Part shown: piece after piece, positions 26,494-37,475 of the stretch
Layout: every line of letters begins with the position of its first letter
Numbering within the stretch: the stretch's first letter is position 1
Origin: Meira nashicola
Lineage: Eukaryota > Basidiomycota > Exobasidiomycetes > Exobasidiales > Brachybasidiaceae
Assembly: GCA_001600355.1 (NCBI GenBank)
Contig: BCJU01000003.1
Location: 62,001-126,000, forward strand
Length of the DNA: 64,000 nt
Reading direction: 5' to 3'
Notes under the pieces: model-generated
The model's database searches: none
The model's input: only the letters and a program-made list of their open reading frames with translations
What the model was told of the DNA's origin: nothing
Translations under genes and position numbers: made by a program

Positions 26494-27345
26494 ACGTTCG
26501 TGGCGATACACAGGAATTTGTGCATAGTGTCGTTCTATTGAGCTGTACAGAATTATCATCCAAATCATATTATTTCTTAACTCTAAATTGAATTCTTTAC
26601 ATCTTGAAGTGGACTCAGCATACTACATGGATTCTTTTTTGCGAATGTATAGCGGATGTATATCGAAGGTGGAATTCCTCAAACATGATAGAATCACCTA
26701 ATTGAGCCCCATTATAAGCCGGCGGTCGCGGAAAAATGATAGGCGTAAAAGCCGAAGGCCAGCGCACGCAGTGCAGCAATCTAATGACGTACATGGCCTG
26801 GAAGGCATCGTCACTTTGTTCGGCGCATATAACAAGCCAAGCTCTAAGTCCGCGACACGGCGCAGCGCTATCATTAAGGACACAGTGAGCTTTCGCCCGT
26901 ATTATGGTTTTTATTCGGTGATAAAAATCATGCTGAGCGTTCAAAATTGTTACACTAATTCCGCTCTTGACAACCAGCATTCGAGCTGTGTATACAATAG
27001 CGGACCTAATTGTACCATTATCCTGCATGCACTCATGGAACGTCCCGCTCCGCTATTCTGGCAAAAATTCACTACCTCTCTTGTTAAAGTTATATGGAAA
27101 ATGTACGTACCTGCATGCATGCACACATATCCTCGTATATATTGATATGGTACGTTGGTACGGAGTTTGAGCATAACTTAGCATTAAATCCTTGTTTGGT
27201 AACAAGAGTCGTAAGCACGGGATATGTAACAGGACTTAAACCTATAAATACAGGCTCAAAATTAAACATTTTAATCATCCCCACCTCACACACATACATA
27301 CACGCACACTTACACACACTCACACACTTACACTTACAAATCAAG
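26494..27345. other. Intergenic region with a GC-rich patch
   Basis: About 850 bp with no supported gene. Bases 26701-26880 hold about 53% G+C by my count, well above the AT-rich surroundings, and carry overlapping ORFs on both strands (longest 137 codons, minus strand 26615-27028) with no recognisable content. A CA-rich, CT-rich leader (27285-27340) precedes the next ATG. Confidence 0.5.
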
Positions 27346-28389
27346 ATGTCTCAATACGTTAAAGATCAACCTTCTGGCTTCGTTAATAAGATTGAAAATG
27401 TTGCAATCATTGGAGCAAGCGGTCAAATGGGTGGACATATCGTAACAGAACTACTCAAGAATTCACAATTTAAAATTACAGCATTAACACGTAAAGGAGG
27501 TAAAAGTGAAATGCCAAAAGGAATTCATAATATCGTTGGAGTTGATTATGATAAAAAAGAATCAATCGTTGAATCACTTAAAGGACAAGATATTTTAATT
27601 ACAACTTTAGCTGCAAATGCACCACAAGATTTACCGAATAAACTCGTTGATGCTGCTGTTGAAGCAGGTGTACGTTGGTATATTCCAAACGACTGGGGAA
27701 TCGATCCTTCGAATAATGAATCAGCAAAAAAAGAAACTTTGATTGGAATTGGTAAAGAACAACATAATCAGTACGTTTCTTCTAAAGGACTTCCATGGAC
27801 TGCAATGGGAAATGGATTTTGGTATGAATGGTCTTTAAGTGGTGGAATTGCAATGTTTGGAATTGATATTAAAGAAAGAAAAGCAAACTTTTACGAACAA
27901 GGAAAGATTTATCAAAGTACATCCACTTGGAGACATTCAGCTAAAGCAGTTGCAGCACTTTTATCTTTACCAATTTTACCACAAGATGAAAATGATAAAA
28001 CTCTTACAATGAATAAATGGAGAAATGATTATGTAAATGTTCAAAGCTTTCATTTAAATCAACGTCAAATGTTAGACGCAGTTCAAAAAGTAACAAATAC
28101 AACTGATTCAGATTGGGAAATTAATAATGTAAACGTTCAAGAGATTTGGAAAGGTGGTTATGATCGTTTAATGAATGGTGATAGATCAGTATTTGCTTTA
28201 GCACTTTATTCAAGAACTTTCTTCCCTGATAGTCCAGCTGATAATGATGCAAATTGCAAAGAAGATATGAAACTGCTAGGTTTATCAGAAGATGAATCTT
28301 TGGAAGATGCAACCGAACGAACAGTTCAAATGGCAGAAGGAAGCTATGTTCAAAACTTCTTTGCTAAGCTACACTCGTCCAGCAATTAA
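27346..28389 (+). CDS. NmrA-like / isoflavone reductase-like NAD(P)-binding protein
   Basis: 347 residues in one exon, an atypical short-chain dehydrogenase of the NmrA/phenylcoumaran benzylic ether reductase-like group. The N-terminal Rossmann motif is VAIIGASGQMGGHIVTELL (GxxGxxG), followed by an ITALTRKGG segment that would choose between NADH and NADPH, and a YIPNDWGIDP stretch where relatives have the substrate pocket. The catalytic Lys of plant reductases is not obvious, so it could be a redox sensor like NmrA rather than an enzyme. I start at the ATG at 27346 (MSQYVKDQ) after a CA-rich leader; the open frame runs much further upstream but without family similarity. No signal peptide. 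Confidence 0.85.
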   Translation: MSQYVKDQPSGFVNKIENVAIIGASGQMGGHIVTELLKNSQFKITALTRKGGKSEMPKGIHNIVGVDYDKKESIVESLKGQDILITTLAANAPQDLPNKLVDAAVEAGVRWYIPNDWGIDPSNNESAKKETLIGIGKEQHNQYVSSKGLPWTAMGNGFWYEWSLSGGIAMFGIDIKERKANFYEQGKIYQSTSTWRHSAKAVAALLSLPILPQDENDKTLTMNKWRNDYVNVQSFHLNQRQMLDAVQKVTNTTDSDWEINNVNVQEIWKGGYDRLMNGDRSVFALALYSRTFFPDSPADNDANCKEDMKLLGLSEDESLEDATERTVQMAEGSYVQNFFAKLHSSSN

Positions 28390-28440
28390 TTTTATAATAT
28401 TTTATTTCCTCAATATTTAGTAATCTATTGATTTTTTCCA

Positions 28441-29572
28441 TTAGCCCCAATTTTGCTTCACTTCATCGTATTGAGCTTGTGTTAAAGGTTTTACTGCTCC
28501 ATGTTTTGTTTCTGAAGGCATTCCATTACCAACACCGCGATCAGTATATCCGTAATTCGTAATTCCATTATCAGCAGTGTAGGGGTAATAGCCTACCGGG
28601 TTGCGACCATACTGATCAAGCCAAACCCACCATTGATCATTTGTGTTATCTTTGAAGAATAGGCAGGCTAAATGAGAGAAAAGATAAAAAGGGTTAATAA
28701 TTTCATCAGAATGTTATATAACTGTCATACTCACCTTCTGATTGTTGGCTATTGTCTACATATTCAGTAGATGATCCAATATCACTCCAATCACCAAAAA
28801 TTCCATTCTTGCTAACTTGACCACGACATTTACTTACTGATTCATCTTTGAAGAAACGAACGTATTCATTTTCTACGCCTGTAGGATGCATCGTTAAATC
28901 GATAATACCAACATTATTTGGTAAAGCGATATATTGTTGTGGATCAGTAAAAGATTTGAAATCGGAAGTATAAGAATAATAAATTTTATCATTATCAGGA
29001 TTACCCGAATGCGAAGCATCAGAATAAACATTTGAAGACCAATAAACCATAAATTTATCTTCATCAGATAAATAAAGTGCTTCAGGTGCCCATGCCATAC
29101 GGAAATTATCCGGAACAACTTCTACTAATCTAGGTTCTTTCCAATCAGTTAAACTTGAACCGTTTGATTCCCAAACGACAAGATTTCTACTTAAAAATCG
29201 TCCACTAAAACCACCAACTGCAGTTTGATTAAGGTCTGTTGCAATAATAAAATGTTGTGATTGATCATCTTTACTAACAATATAAAAATCACGTACTCCT
29301 TTCGTTCCAACGTTTGAAGTTAAAAGTGGTGCTCCTCCTTTTAAAGGAGAATAACTTGTTGCTTCATTTCCATTACTTATATGACCGAAAACTTGTTCAC
29401 CTGCAGGATAAGTAGAATAATCACCTGGTGATTTATAATCATCATAAAAATGAATGAATAAATATCCTACATAATCCGTTGCAGATGTTGCTCTTTTATG
29501 ACTTAGTGGCAGTACGGAAGCATGCACTGCTACACATGCCAAAGCAAAGATTGAGAAGAGTAAAAACCGCAT
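28441..29572 (-). CDS. Secreted glycoside hydrolase family 43-like protein, two exons
   Basis: Exons 28735-29572 and 28441-28667 join over a 67-nt GT-AG intron into 354 residues. A clear signal peptide (MRFLLFSIFALACVAVHA) is followed by a KR pair near residue 28, so it should be secreted. The rest looks like a five-bladed beta-propeller of the GH43/arabinanase type: repeated strands such as DFYIVSKDD, the blade MAWAPEALYLSDEDKFMVYW with the family-typical WAPE, IYYSYTSDFKSFTDP, and a C-terminal QWWVWLDQYGRNPVGYYPYT. GH43 enzymes cut arabinan or xylan side chains of plant cell walls. The exact substrate is not readable, and I cannot confirm all three catalytic carboxylates. Convergent with the NmrA-like gene, 51 bp apart. 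Confidence 0.8.
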
Positions 29573-30443
29573 AGTAAATAAAGTAGAGTGGATCTATAAA
29601 TTTCTCAAACATATTTCTTTTAAATGAGCTGGTATTTATACTTTTAATTATCCAAACCTCTAAAGCTTAATTTACGGTAATCTCTACGCTGTTCCGGGGA
29701 TATATACGTCAATATACTCTTGTAACGTGGGGTAAACAAATAAATTCGCCGTATAAACTTGACTAAAAATATATAAGTTCGGTATTCTTTTGTTTGTTGT
29801 GTTGTGGTGCATATTTTTTTTTCTCGCGCTAAGAGAGTAGTATTTCTGTCATACATCGGGAATCTTTATTATGTGAGCTTGCTTTGTGTATGTTATGATG
29901 TATGATATTATAAGTAGAAAGTCTAAGAAGGAGTCAAGTGAGATTCAATGGAGCTGCATTTCGTGGCATTATGATGACGCTATTCGTCTTTTATAAATTT
30001 AAAAGATTTCCTTGTGACTATTAAATGGAATAATGTAGCTTGTTTGGAATTGTCTGCAATCGAGATCGAGATTAAAACTCATCATAGCTTTTCCCTTCCA
30101 CCTTTCTTGTGATGATACCTAATTAATCGGCTTAGTATCTCTCTACGGGGCTAAATTTTTATATTTTCTCGAATAAGCCATTCAATTATAGCCACGCCAA
30201 CGCTAAACAACAGCTGACAAAAAGAAGCAAAAAGGTCAACCACCATCATATCCTGGAGAGGACTATCTCTTTTCTGATGTATAAGTTCTAAGAAACCTTA
30301 ATCATTCTCAAGAATCGCTCATATGACATAATGATGTTTAAATGATATAGATTATCAACTCGCTGCTCGAATACAACTTGTCATCGTGAATAAGTTAAGA
30401 AGAAATGAATGAGCGCAGATGTTTACTATAAGTAGAAGCTACT
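29573..30443. other. Intergenic region, 871 bp
   Basis: Promoter side of the GH43-like gene and 3' side of the GRG-1 gene. It is AT-rich with no convincing ORF or repeat. Confidence 0.5.
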
Positions 30444-30729
30444 TTAGTTCTTTGCCTTTTCCTTGTTCACTTCAGCAGAAGCATTGTTCTTGGATTCATC
30501 AAATTTGTCACCGATTGCATCCTTTGCTGCTTCGGCACGGGTACCGACGGAAGCGTTGGAGTCCTTTGCAACATTCTTGTTGGCTTCCTTTGATGCGGTG
30601 GAGGTGGCCTCGTTAACGGAGTCCTTAACGTAGTTACTGATGGTGATAAAGAAAAGGAAAGGGTTAGATCATAATCCATAAACATATATAAATTGATTAT
30701 ACTTACGCTGTATCTTTGACGGTTTGCAT
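30444..30729 (-). CDS. grg-1: Glucose-repressible protein GRG-1/CCG-1 homologue, two exons
   Basis: A 71-residue protein missed by simple ORF calling because its first exon is 23 nt. Exons 30707-30729 and 30444-30636 join over a 70-nt intron (GTAAGT...CAG). The sequence begins MQTVKDTANYVKDSV, continues ASKEANKNVAKDSN and ends in an Ala/Lys/Glu-rich tail, the pattern of the Neurospora GRG-1/CCG-1 stress and clock-controlled protein and its fungal relatives: small, hydrophilic, mostly helical or disordered. Family members are strongly induced by glucose loss, stress or the circadian clock; their molecular role is unclear. Its codon use differs from neighbours (9 of 11 Lys codons AAG, mostly AAC for Asn, many GCC/ACC/TCC), as expected for very high expression. 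Confidence 0.9.
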
Positions 30730-31560
30730 TTTGAAAAGAGTAAAACAAATTAAAGTATGTTGTGGTCTTAAACAAAGGTTGAATGGTTCTTGAAAGTGGG
30801 TTCTTATACTTTTCATAAATTCAATCTTTCAAACAACTATAAATGTATGTACATACACTTATAGCTCGGCAAACGTGTTAATAAGGCGGTGTGGATCGAG
30901 CGAGAAAAGCCTCCACATTTAGCCTATTCGAGAAGGGTATGATGAAGGAAGTATAAAAAGTGATTGTTGCTTAAAGTTGGAAGGGTCATCCTAAAAATCA
31001 AGTTCATATACACTGCCACTGACCGTACAATCATACAATCATACATACATACATATATATTCATCATCATCTGCCCCTTTCATGCAGTCAGGGTGTAAGT
31101 ACAAAATCCCCTCTTTCCGAGAAAGTCCAAAGGATTGGTTTTTGCACCCATAATGCATGTACATATGCATGCATGCAAGTGGGACAAAAGTGTTGGTTTA
31201 GTAAACTGCAGTTAAAGTACCCTTTTTGGACTAAATCGATAAAAAAAATACTCCACATCAACAACGCTACAAAAGCCCTTTAACGCGTCATTAAAAGGAG
31301 AACCAGAAAATATTCGCACGGACACAATCATAAAAAGTGTTTCTTTTTCGGGCAGAACATAAGTCAAAAAGTAGAGCCAATTAAAAAATCATTTGCATAC
31401 ATACATGTTCAAGAAAGACCCTTAATCTTTTACCTACACCTCCTTCCTACTGAATGACATCAGGCAGGATACAATGAATGCATACATCTTCATTCACGTG
31501 CCTTGTAAGTATGAATGATGAGTTTCTACAAAAGAGGAAAGTGATAATAAAGATTGAGAA
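30730..31560. promoter_or_regulatory. Divergent promoter region, GRG-1 and small mitochondrial protein
   Basis: 831 bp with no ORF of note. It holds ATAC/CATA simple repeats (near 31030-31060) and GCATGCATGC palindromes (near 31157-31177), and should contain the strong GRG-1 promoter. No single element can be assigned. Confidence 0.45.
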
Positions 31561-32088
31561 ATGAGCCATCATCATATTCAATTTAACAAACAAAAGATGC
31601 AAATCATCATGCAATCGATTGCTAGACGTTCTTTAAATTCCTCTACTCGCTTTCCAATTAGAGTCAAACAACCTTTCTTATTCAACAGAGGATATGCTGC
31701 AGGACCAATTTTAGAGAATGATGATCCAACACCCGATAAAAAGGAAGGTGGACCAGATCGTGAATCGATTCCAGGTGATGCAGGAGGAGTGAGTATCTGA
31801 GTGAAAAATATATTTTATCACTTGACTTACCTTTTTCCCTTTCTCATTCTAGAACAAATCCGTTTCGGAAAGTGATGCGGCTTTCGATCCAAAAACACCC
31901 AAACCACAAGATAGTGCAGCCAAGATTGAAAAAGAGGTATGTGTGTGTTGGGCTGATTATAAGGAAACTCATAATAACATCTTATCACTCTTAATCATTT
32001 TTAGACATCAAAGGATATGAGTAGATCAGCTGCCAGTAATATGCCTTCAGATGCAGCAACAGGTAAACAAGATAAAAAGAAGAGGTAA
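31561..32088 (+). CDS. Small probable mitochondrial protein, disordered, three exons
   Basis: Exons 31561-31788, 31853-31936 and 32005-32088 (introns 64 and 68 nt) join in phase into 131 residues. From the internal ATGs at 31597 or 31609 the N-terminus reads as a mitochondrial presequence: MQSIARRSLNSSTRFPIRVK, then FNRGYAAG. The start at 31561 would put 12-16 extra residues in front, so I favour an internal start. The mature part is Asp/Lys/Pro-rich without hydrophobic core (ILENDDPTPDKKEGGPDRES, and KTPKPQDSAAKIEKE) and looks disordered. I do not recognise a family. Located between GRG-1 and a Zn2Cys6 gene. All splice sites are standard, which supports a real gene. Confidence 0.65.
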
Positions 32089-32180
32089 AAATATTAGCAT
32101 TTTTCAAAACAGAACAGAGTACAATGATAAATACAAATACACAAATAAAAGATCAAAAAAAGAAAGTACTTTTTGATTAA

Positions 32181-34526
32181 CTACTGTCGAGGTAATGGCA
32201 CATTTGCAACCGACGTATCATCTAAAAAAGTTTGCAACCATTCCCAACCAAGATTTTGTTGAATATTTATTGGAGATGGGTCTTGACCACTTATTATTGA
32301 TTGTTCTCCTGTATTGATTCTTGATCGATTTGATGAAGATGAATGTGTTTCATTCAAACGAACTTGTTTACGATCGATCAATTCTTCTCCTCCTCCCCTT
32401 TGTTGCTGTTGAATCGGTCCTTCAATCAATTCAATCAAACTTGCAAGATGTTCAGAACTCAAAGCACAACAAGTGTTTTCCGTTCTCGTTAAAGCTGCTT
32501 GCCAAACTTTTTCTTGTGCAATTTTTAGGGTTTGTAAACATTCTTGTTGTGTAACTGTATAATTTCCAACAACATCGGGAAATTGTTTTCTTTGTTTTGA
32601 AGAAGATGTTGTTTGTTGTTGTTGATTTCCTTCTGCTGCTGCTGAAGGTATTAACAATAAATAAATCACTAAAAGAGCAGCATGATTGATCAAAACCAAA
32701 GTTGAATCTGGCATATGAACCAAGACGGTCGGATGCAATTGAGTAATCCTTCTTAATAAACCAATTGCGCTATCTAAACAGGCTTGATAAGAACGTTGAA
32801 TTAATTCTGCCGTTGCAGAATCATTTAAAGGAATCATCGTTTGACCTGTAATTTCAAACCAAACATCTAATCCTTTACGAAAAGCTATTGAAGAGATGTG
32901 CATGCAAATGCTATGTCCTAAAATTTCAAATCCTGCCCATTGTTGAACATCTTCTGTATTATTTCTCCTTAACTCTTTCGCTCTTAATCCTCTTCTACGC
33001 CAACGATGTTCCCATGTTTCCATTTCGGCAAAAAATGCTTCTAAAAGAGCAACTTGAGGTCCAACGGTATTACGTGAAGTTCCAAATCTACCTTGTTGAT
33101 GTTGTTTAAATAAAGATTTATATTTGCATTGAATTGAACTACCTTCAACATTTGCACATAAAAACCAATCTGAAGGTAATGTCGTATTTCCAGCTGCAAA
33201 TCTTTCTAATGCTAAAAGGGGTGGTGGTGCAGGAGAAGGTGTTGGTAAAGGTAAAACTACTCCATGTTGATCCATAATCATATTCGTCATTGGCATATGA
33301 TGCAACTGGAAAACACTCCTTTGAACGTAATGAAATAATTGTATTCTTAATGCATCTGCTGCATCATGTTCCGATAATGGCTTTCCATTACTTGTACTCG
33401 TACGTGAAATTGTTGCAATTTGATCTGTAAAGCCTGCATATATCTGTGAATATCCATCATCAGGTGCTTTCCAAACAGTAAGAAGGTTAAATGCTAAAAG
33501 TGTTTCTAAACTCTTATCTGCACTACCGAATGCTCTTATAGCAAGTGATCTAGTATGCATTCCTAATGCTTGAGTTTCTTCTATTGTTGTTCCGTTTGTT
33601 GGAGTTGAAAATTGTGATGCTAAATATAAAACTGTTGAGAGTAAAAATGTTGAACTCCATCTGTAATGCGGTAAAGAAAGTTCTTTAGCAGAAGCAAAAA
33701 TGCCGATCCAAGGTAAAAGATGATCATCAAAGTACGTTAATAATTCAACACATCTATTTGGAGAGATTACACCTGCTGCTCTTGGATCGGGATGAGTGTC
33801 AAAACGAACAACTAGCGGAAGGCTAGCTTCGATACGTTGTGAACCAGTGAATGTTTTGTTAAATGGTGAGAATAATTGTCTTAACGTAGGTTGATAAGAT
33901 GATTCACCTTGATTGATATTTGTTGATTGAGTTTCATCTTCTTGTTTTGATTCCATAGTTTGATCTAAACTTCCTGCAATGCTCACTTCACCCGAAGATA
34001 CAAATGTATACGTTGACCCTCTCATTCCTTGATTACGCATTAATGCTCTCCAAATGCTACTTCTTAGTGGCTTTGAGAGTAGGTGCTCTGTATTACTCCA
34101 ATCATCCGCTTGACTTGATCCTTCATGAGAACGTTTCCTTACTGAAAATGAAGGACGAAGGTTTGATAAATTAGAAGAAGAATGTTCTTCCATTTCTTCA
34201 CTTGTACTTTCTGTTCTTTTCATGATAGAGTCAGGTGACACTGCACCATTGTGACTTTGATTTTTTGGTTTCCTTCCTCTTCTGTTAACAGCTTCAAATC
34301 TACATTCCAATCCAAACCTTTCACATCTTTGACATGCAAGTGCACTTTCGCCTACCTTACACTTCACTTTATTTGATCTGCATTCCAAACATGCTGCTTT
34401 AATTGAACTTGATGTTTGTTGTTGTTGAGGTGAATTTGATGAAGAAGAGATCGGAAGGCCGGTAATCGTCGCTTTTGATGTTTTTGATTCTGTTGACTTT
34501 CTTTGTTGGTGACCATATCTTGGCAT
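32181..34526 (-). CDS. Zn2Cys6 (fungal-type) transcription factor
   Basis: A 781-residue regulator in one exon, starting at the ATG at 34526 (MPRYGHQQRK); the next in-frame codons upstream give only TTG. The binuclear zinc cluster is AACLECRSNKVKCKVGESAL followed by ACQRCERFGLEC, spacing Cys-x2-Cys-x6-Cys-x8-Cys-x2-Cys-x6-Cys. A basic tail (NRRGRKPK) follows, as usual for the linker that sets site spacing. A fungal transcription-factor domain is likely in the middle (about residues 250-600), with Gln- and Ser-rich low-complexity parts at the ends. Nuclear. Target genes are not readable. The two genes with CGG-N5-CCG boxes are 20 kb away, so no link is claimed. Convergent with the small mitochondrial-protein gene. 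Confidence 0.92.
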   Translation of the reverse strand: MPRYGHQQRKSTESKTSKATITGLPISSSSNSPQQQQTSSSIKAACLECRSNKVKCKVGESALACQRCERFGLECRFEAVNRRGRKPKNQSHNGAVSPDSIMKRTESTSEEMEEHSSSNLSNLRPSFSVRKRSHEGSSQADDWSNTEHLLSKPLRSSIWRALMRNQGMRGSTYTFVSSGEVSIAGSLDQTMESKQEDETQSTNINQGESSYQPTLRQLFSPFNKTFTGSQRIEASLPLVVRFDTHPDPRAAGVISPNRCVELLTYFDDHLLPWIGIFASAKELSLPHYRWSSTFLLSTVLYLASQFSTPTNGTTIEETQALGMHTRSLAIRAFGSADKSLETLLAFNLLTVWKAPDDGYSQIYAGFTDQIATISRTSTSNGKPLSEHDAADALRIQLFHYVQRSVFQLHHMPMTNMIMDQHGVVLPLPTPSPAPPPLLALERFAAGNTTLPSDWFLCANVEGSSIQCKYKSLFKQHQQGRFGTSRNTVGPQVALLEAFFAEMETWEHRWRRRGLRAKELRRNNTEDVQQWAGFEILGHSICMHISSIAFRKGLDVWFEITGQTMIPLNDSATAELIQRSYQACLDSAIGLLRRITQLHPTVLVHMPDSTLVLINHAALLVIYLLLIPSAAAEGNQQQQTTSSSKQRKQFPDVVGNYTVTQQECLQTLKIAQEKVWQAALTRTENTCCALSSEHLASLIELIEGPIQQQQRGGGEELIDRKQVRLNETHSSSSNRSRINTGEQSIISGQDPSPINIQQNLGWEWLQTFLDDTSVANVPLPRQ

Positions 34527-35099
34527 ATTGTTTAAACTCAAAAAGATCCATCGTCACCTTGCCTTTTCGTAAAAAGCAGTCGTTAGAAAGAGGAAAGTAT
34601 GCTTATTATTTAGGATTGCTTCCATACTTTTATACGATTCCATGTTGTTTCTTTTAAAAACAACTAACTTAAAAACACCGATGGTGACCGTAAAAAAGAA
34701 GAATGGCGTGCCATATTTAGCGCGATTTTCGGATCAACGGCTTATTCACTGTTGACAGAAGTAGGCACTTCAACAGTCAGCGGTCAATTTACGGGCAAAT
34801 TCAGATTAAGCGCTCGGACCGATTTGAATTAATTGGCCGAACAAAAGATAAAAATGACCGACGCGTTCATAAAGGCACTTCGACAGTATTATCATTTTTT
34901 TTATTTTTCTAGAATCCAAACAAGATCTTTAATTCCAGGCGCTAAAAAAAGGGAAATTAAAACACCGACGACGCCGCAAATTTTGACAGAGATTCTTTAT
35001 GCATAAAATGATTATATTCAGAAAGGAAGGATAAGTTACACTAGATTGATAAGCGTTTAAAGTTTTTCAACGGTTTTTGGCTTACAGTGGCTTTTCTTT
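34527..35099. other. Intergenic region, 573 bp
   Basis: Promoter of the second Zn2Cys6 gene plus the 3' end of the channel gene. No ORF of interest; a GCTCGGACCGA sequence near 34810 resembles half of the CGG-type boxes elsewhere. Confidence 0.45.
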
Positions 35100-37126
35100 T
35101 CATTTTTTTAAAGCTGCAATCTCCTGGCGTAATGCTTTCAACTCCGACATCAAAGCTACAAGATCGTTATTCGTTACTGCTTGATCGCCTTTGCTTTGAT
35201 TTGCATCTTCTGTTTCTTCGGATCCGTTCTGCAGGTGAGAAAAAGAGTGTTAGCACGTGTACATCTATAATCTAAGAATAGTCTACTCACCTTTACTGAA
35301 GGTAATTTGGATGCTAATTGTTTAAAGGGCGTGCGAGAAATGACAACACTTTGTTGTTCTTGTTGCTCATCACCTTCAATTACTGGATCTTTGACGTTTG
35401 AAATACCGGAAACGTTTGCTAATTTTCGAACTCTTTCTTCTGGCATATCATCAATCATTTCCAGATAAATCCTACGTGCAGCACTACCTTGCCAATTTGA
35501 TTCATAAAATGCAATAACGATAAGAGGAATGAAAAAGATTACGCCTTGAACGTATTTGTTGATAGTAGCATAAATCTTTCTTGGCAAGATTGGTTCAAAA
35601 GGTGCAATTAAAAATGCTTCCAATAAATTAAACGGAGCCAAATAAACGTATTGATCTGGTGCGCGAACGGAAGCGATAACTTTTGAACAAAAGTATGCTT
35701 TGAAAACTGAATCGGCAGCATCAACAGTTTTATCGTATGCAGATGCAAAAAATGCAACTAGAATGTTTGCCAATAACATCACTGTGATGAACGTGTAAAA
35801 ATAAAAGATAATTGTACCAAAGGGAGCACCGAATTTCTTGTTAGGTCCTTCGAAGTCTGGTTGACCAAGAATTGCTTGAATCAAAAGGTTGGAGATAACC
35901 GAAACAGAACCTTTTACTCTATGACCATCAGCAGCGTCAAGTGCAAATAAAGATTGTGCAAATCCAACAGCTGTGATTAGCAAAAGCAAAAAGAATGCTG
36001 CTGCTTCTTTGATCATACGTAAGAGCACAATTTGAATCACGCCAAAGTATTGCAATCCATCAGCCAGTTTGAGTAATTGCATCCACAAGAGAGGAGCAAT
36101 ACAACTCAAAAGTTGAAATGCAAGCAGTCTATAATGATAAGCTTTCTCTGCATCTTTTCCTTCGATCCAACCTGTGATTCGAACGGAAAATGCAGCAACA
36201 AAGAGAGCATCCGAACACAAATCCACTAAAACCCAAAAAGAAATGACTTTGTCCAATCCACCCATCTTGAACCAACGTGTAAGATCGTCAACCAGATAAC
36301 CTGCCGCAAAGATCCAAAGTACGATTTCCCAAGCATCCAAACCGGTGAATTCCAAAGTGCTGAAAGTATAAATAATGATAAATGCAATATGAATCGCAAG
36401 ACCAGAATAATAAGCATATTGTGGAACAGATAATCTTGAGGGATTGATTCGATTGAAAAAAGATTCATCATCAACATGATGAGGTTCAAAGAACACATTT
36501 CTATGTTCTCCAAACTTTTGCACTAATTTACCTTGCCAAATTTCTTCTGCGCATCTTTGAGCTTCTGGTCCTGATAAAAAGTAAACGCAATTTTGATCTA
36601 CTGCACTTTCTAATGCACTTGTAGGCTGTGCTTCATCTCCATCTTCTTCTAATCGAACGAAACGTTTGCTTAAAGAGACATGACTGTGTCGATCAGAGTT
36701 AGCATTTGTACTTGATTCAATTTGCGCAACAACTCTACGTGCTAAAATTTCACATGCTAAAGCACGTAAATCGTTCAAATTACCTTCATCGCCATCATCA
36801 ACTTGACGTTTAAATGTCTTTCTTGCTTCTAATAATGCAAATGGAACAACATCACCTAAATCACCTCCTGCAGATAAAAAGGTATCAACTGCTTCTTCAG
36901 TTATTAAACCTTCTGCGCTTGTTAAACTTTCTTCTTCTATTTCAACATTTAACCATTCTTGAACAAGTGTACGAACGCGCAAAATTAATCCAGTAACATT
37001 ACGAGATGAAATTATTGAACGTGAATTAATTTGGACACGTTTTTGTTGCTTTTTTGATTGAATGACAACTGCTTCTTGATTAGCTTCTGCAGCAGTTGAA
37101 TTGGCTGCTAAACCTGATTCTGCCAT
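35100..37126 (-). CDS. yvc1: TRPY/Yvc1-type vacuolar cation channel, two exons
   Basis: Exons 35291-37126 and 35100-35228 join over a 62-nt intron (GTGAGT...GCTAAC...CAG) into 654 residues. The channel body has several membrane helices from about residue 250 to 530, and the segment MLLANILVAFFASAYDKTVD followed by VRAPDQYVYLAPFNLLEAF matches the S6 helix and following region of fungal Yvc1/TRPY channels, which release calcium from the vacuole in response to stretch or osmotic shock. The N-terminal 200 residues are cytosolic and charged. Splicing matters: unspliced, the frame ends in unrelated sequence, whereas splicing gives an acidic, coiled-coil-prone tail (LVALMSELKALRQEIAALKK). Start at the ATG at 37126; the open frame upstream lacks an ATG. 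Confidence 0.88.
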
Positions 37127-37475
37127 CGTTCTTGTATTCAGTGAGGGAATGATGGATGGAAGAAAGTGAAGAAATTGAGTGAACTCCACAAATTCATGTT
37201 CATTTTACAGATAAACCGCGGCCCCACGCTAAAGCTAGGAATGTTGGAAAATTTAAAAGTGCCGAGCAGAGGCTGTGCAAAAGTGCAGCATTTTTATACT
37301 GATAAGATATGTAGAATACATACGCTAACTCAATGCAGCTCGCGTTTGGACAGAAGCAGAGATGGATGGCACTACGCAGCGCGTCGCATCCATTCAAAGC
37401 ATAAGAACACGCTCACAATCTCAAAGTTTAATCATTATGTATATCAATCATACCATGCTATACAATAACACAATT
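37127..37475. other. Intergenic region, 349 bp
   Basis: Promoter of the Yvc1-type gene, adjoining the 3' end of the tripeptidyl-peptidase gene. Nothing else recognised. Confidence 0.45.

Noticed and set aside
26615..27028. 137-codon minus-strand ORF in the GC-rich patch
   Set aside because: It has no recognisable domain, signal peptide or splice structure, and overlapping ORFs of similar length exist on the other strand; kept only as a compositional finding.
35229..35290. Reading the channel gene through its intron
   Set aside because: The unspliced tail is unrelated sequence, whereas splicing (GTGAGT, GCTAAC, CAG) yields a coherent coiled-coil C-terminus.
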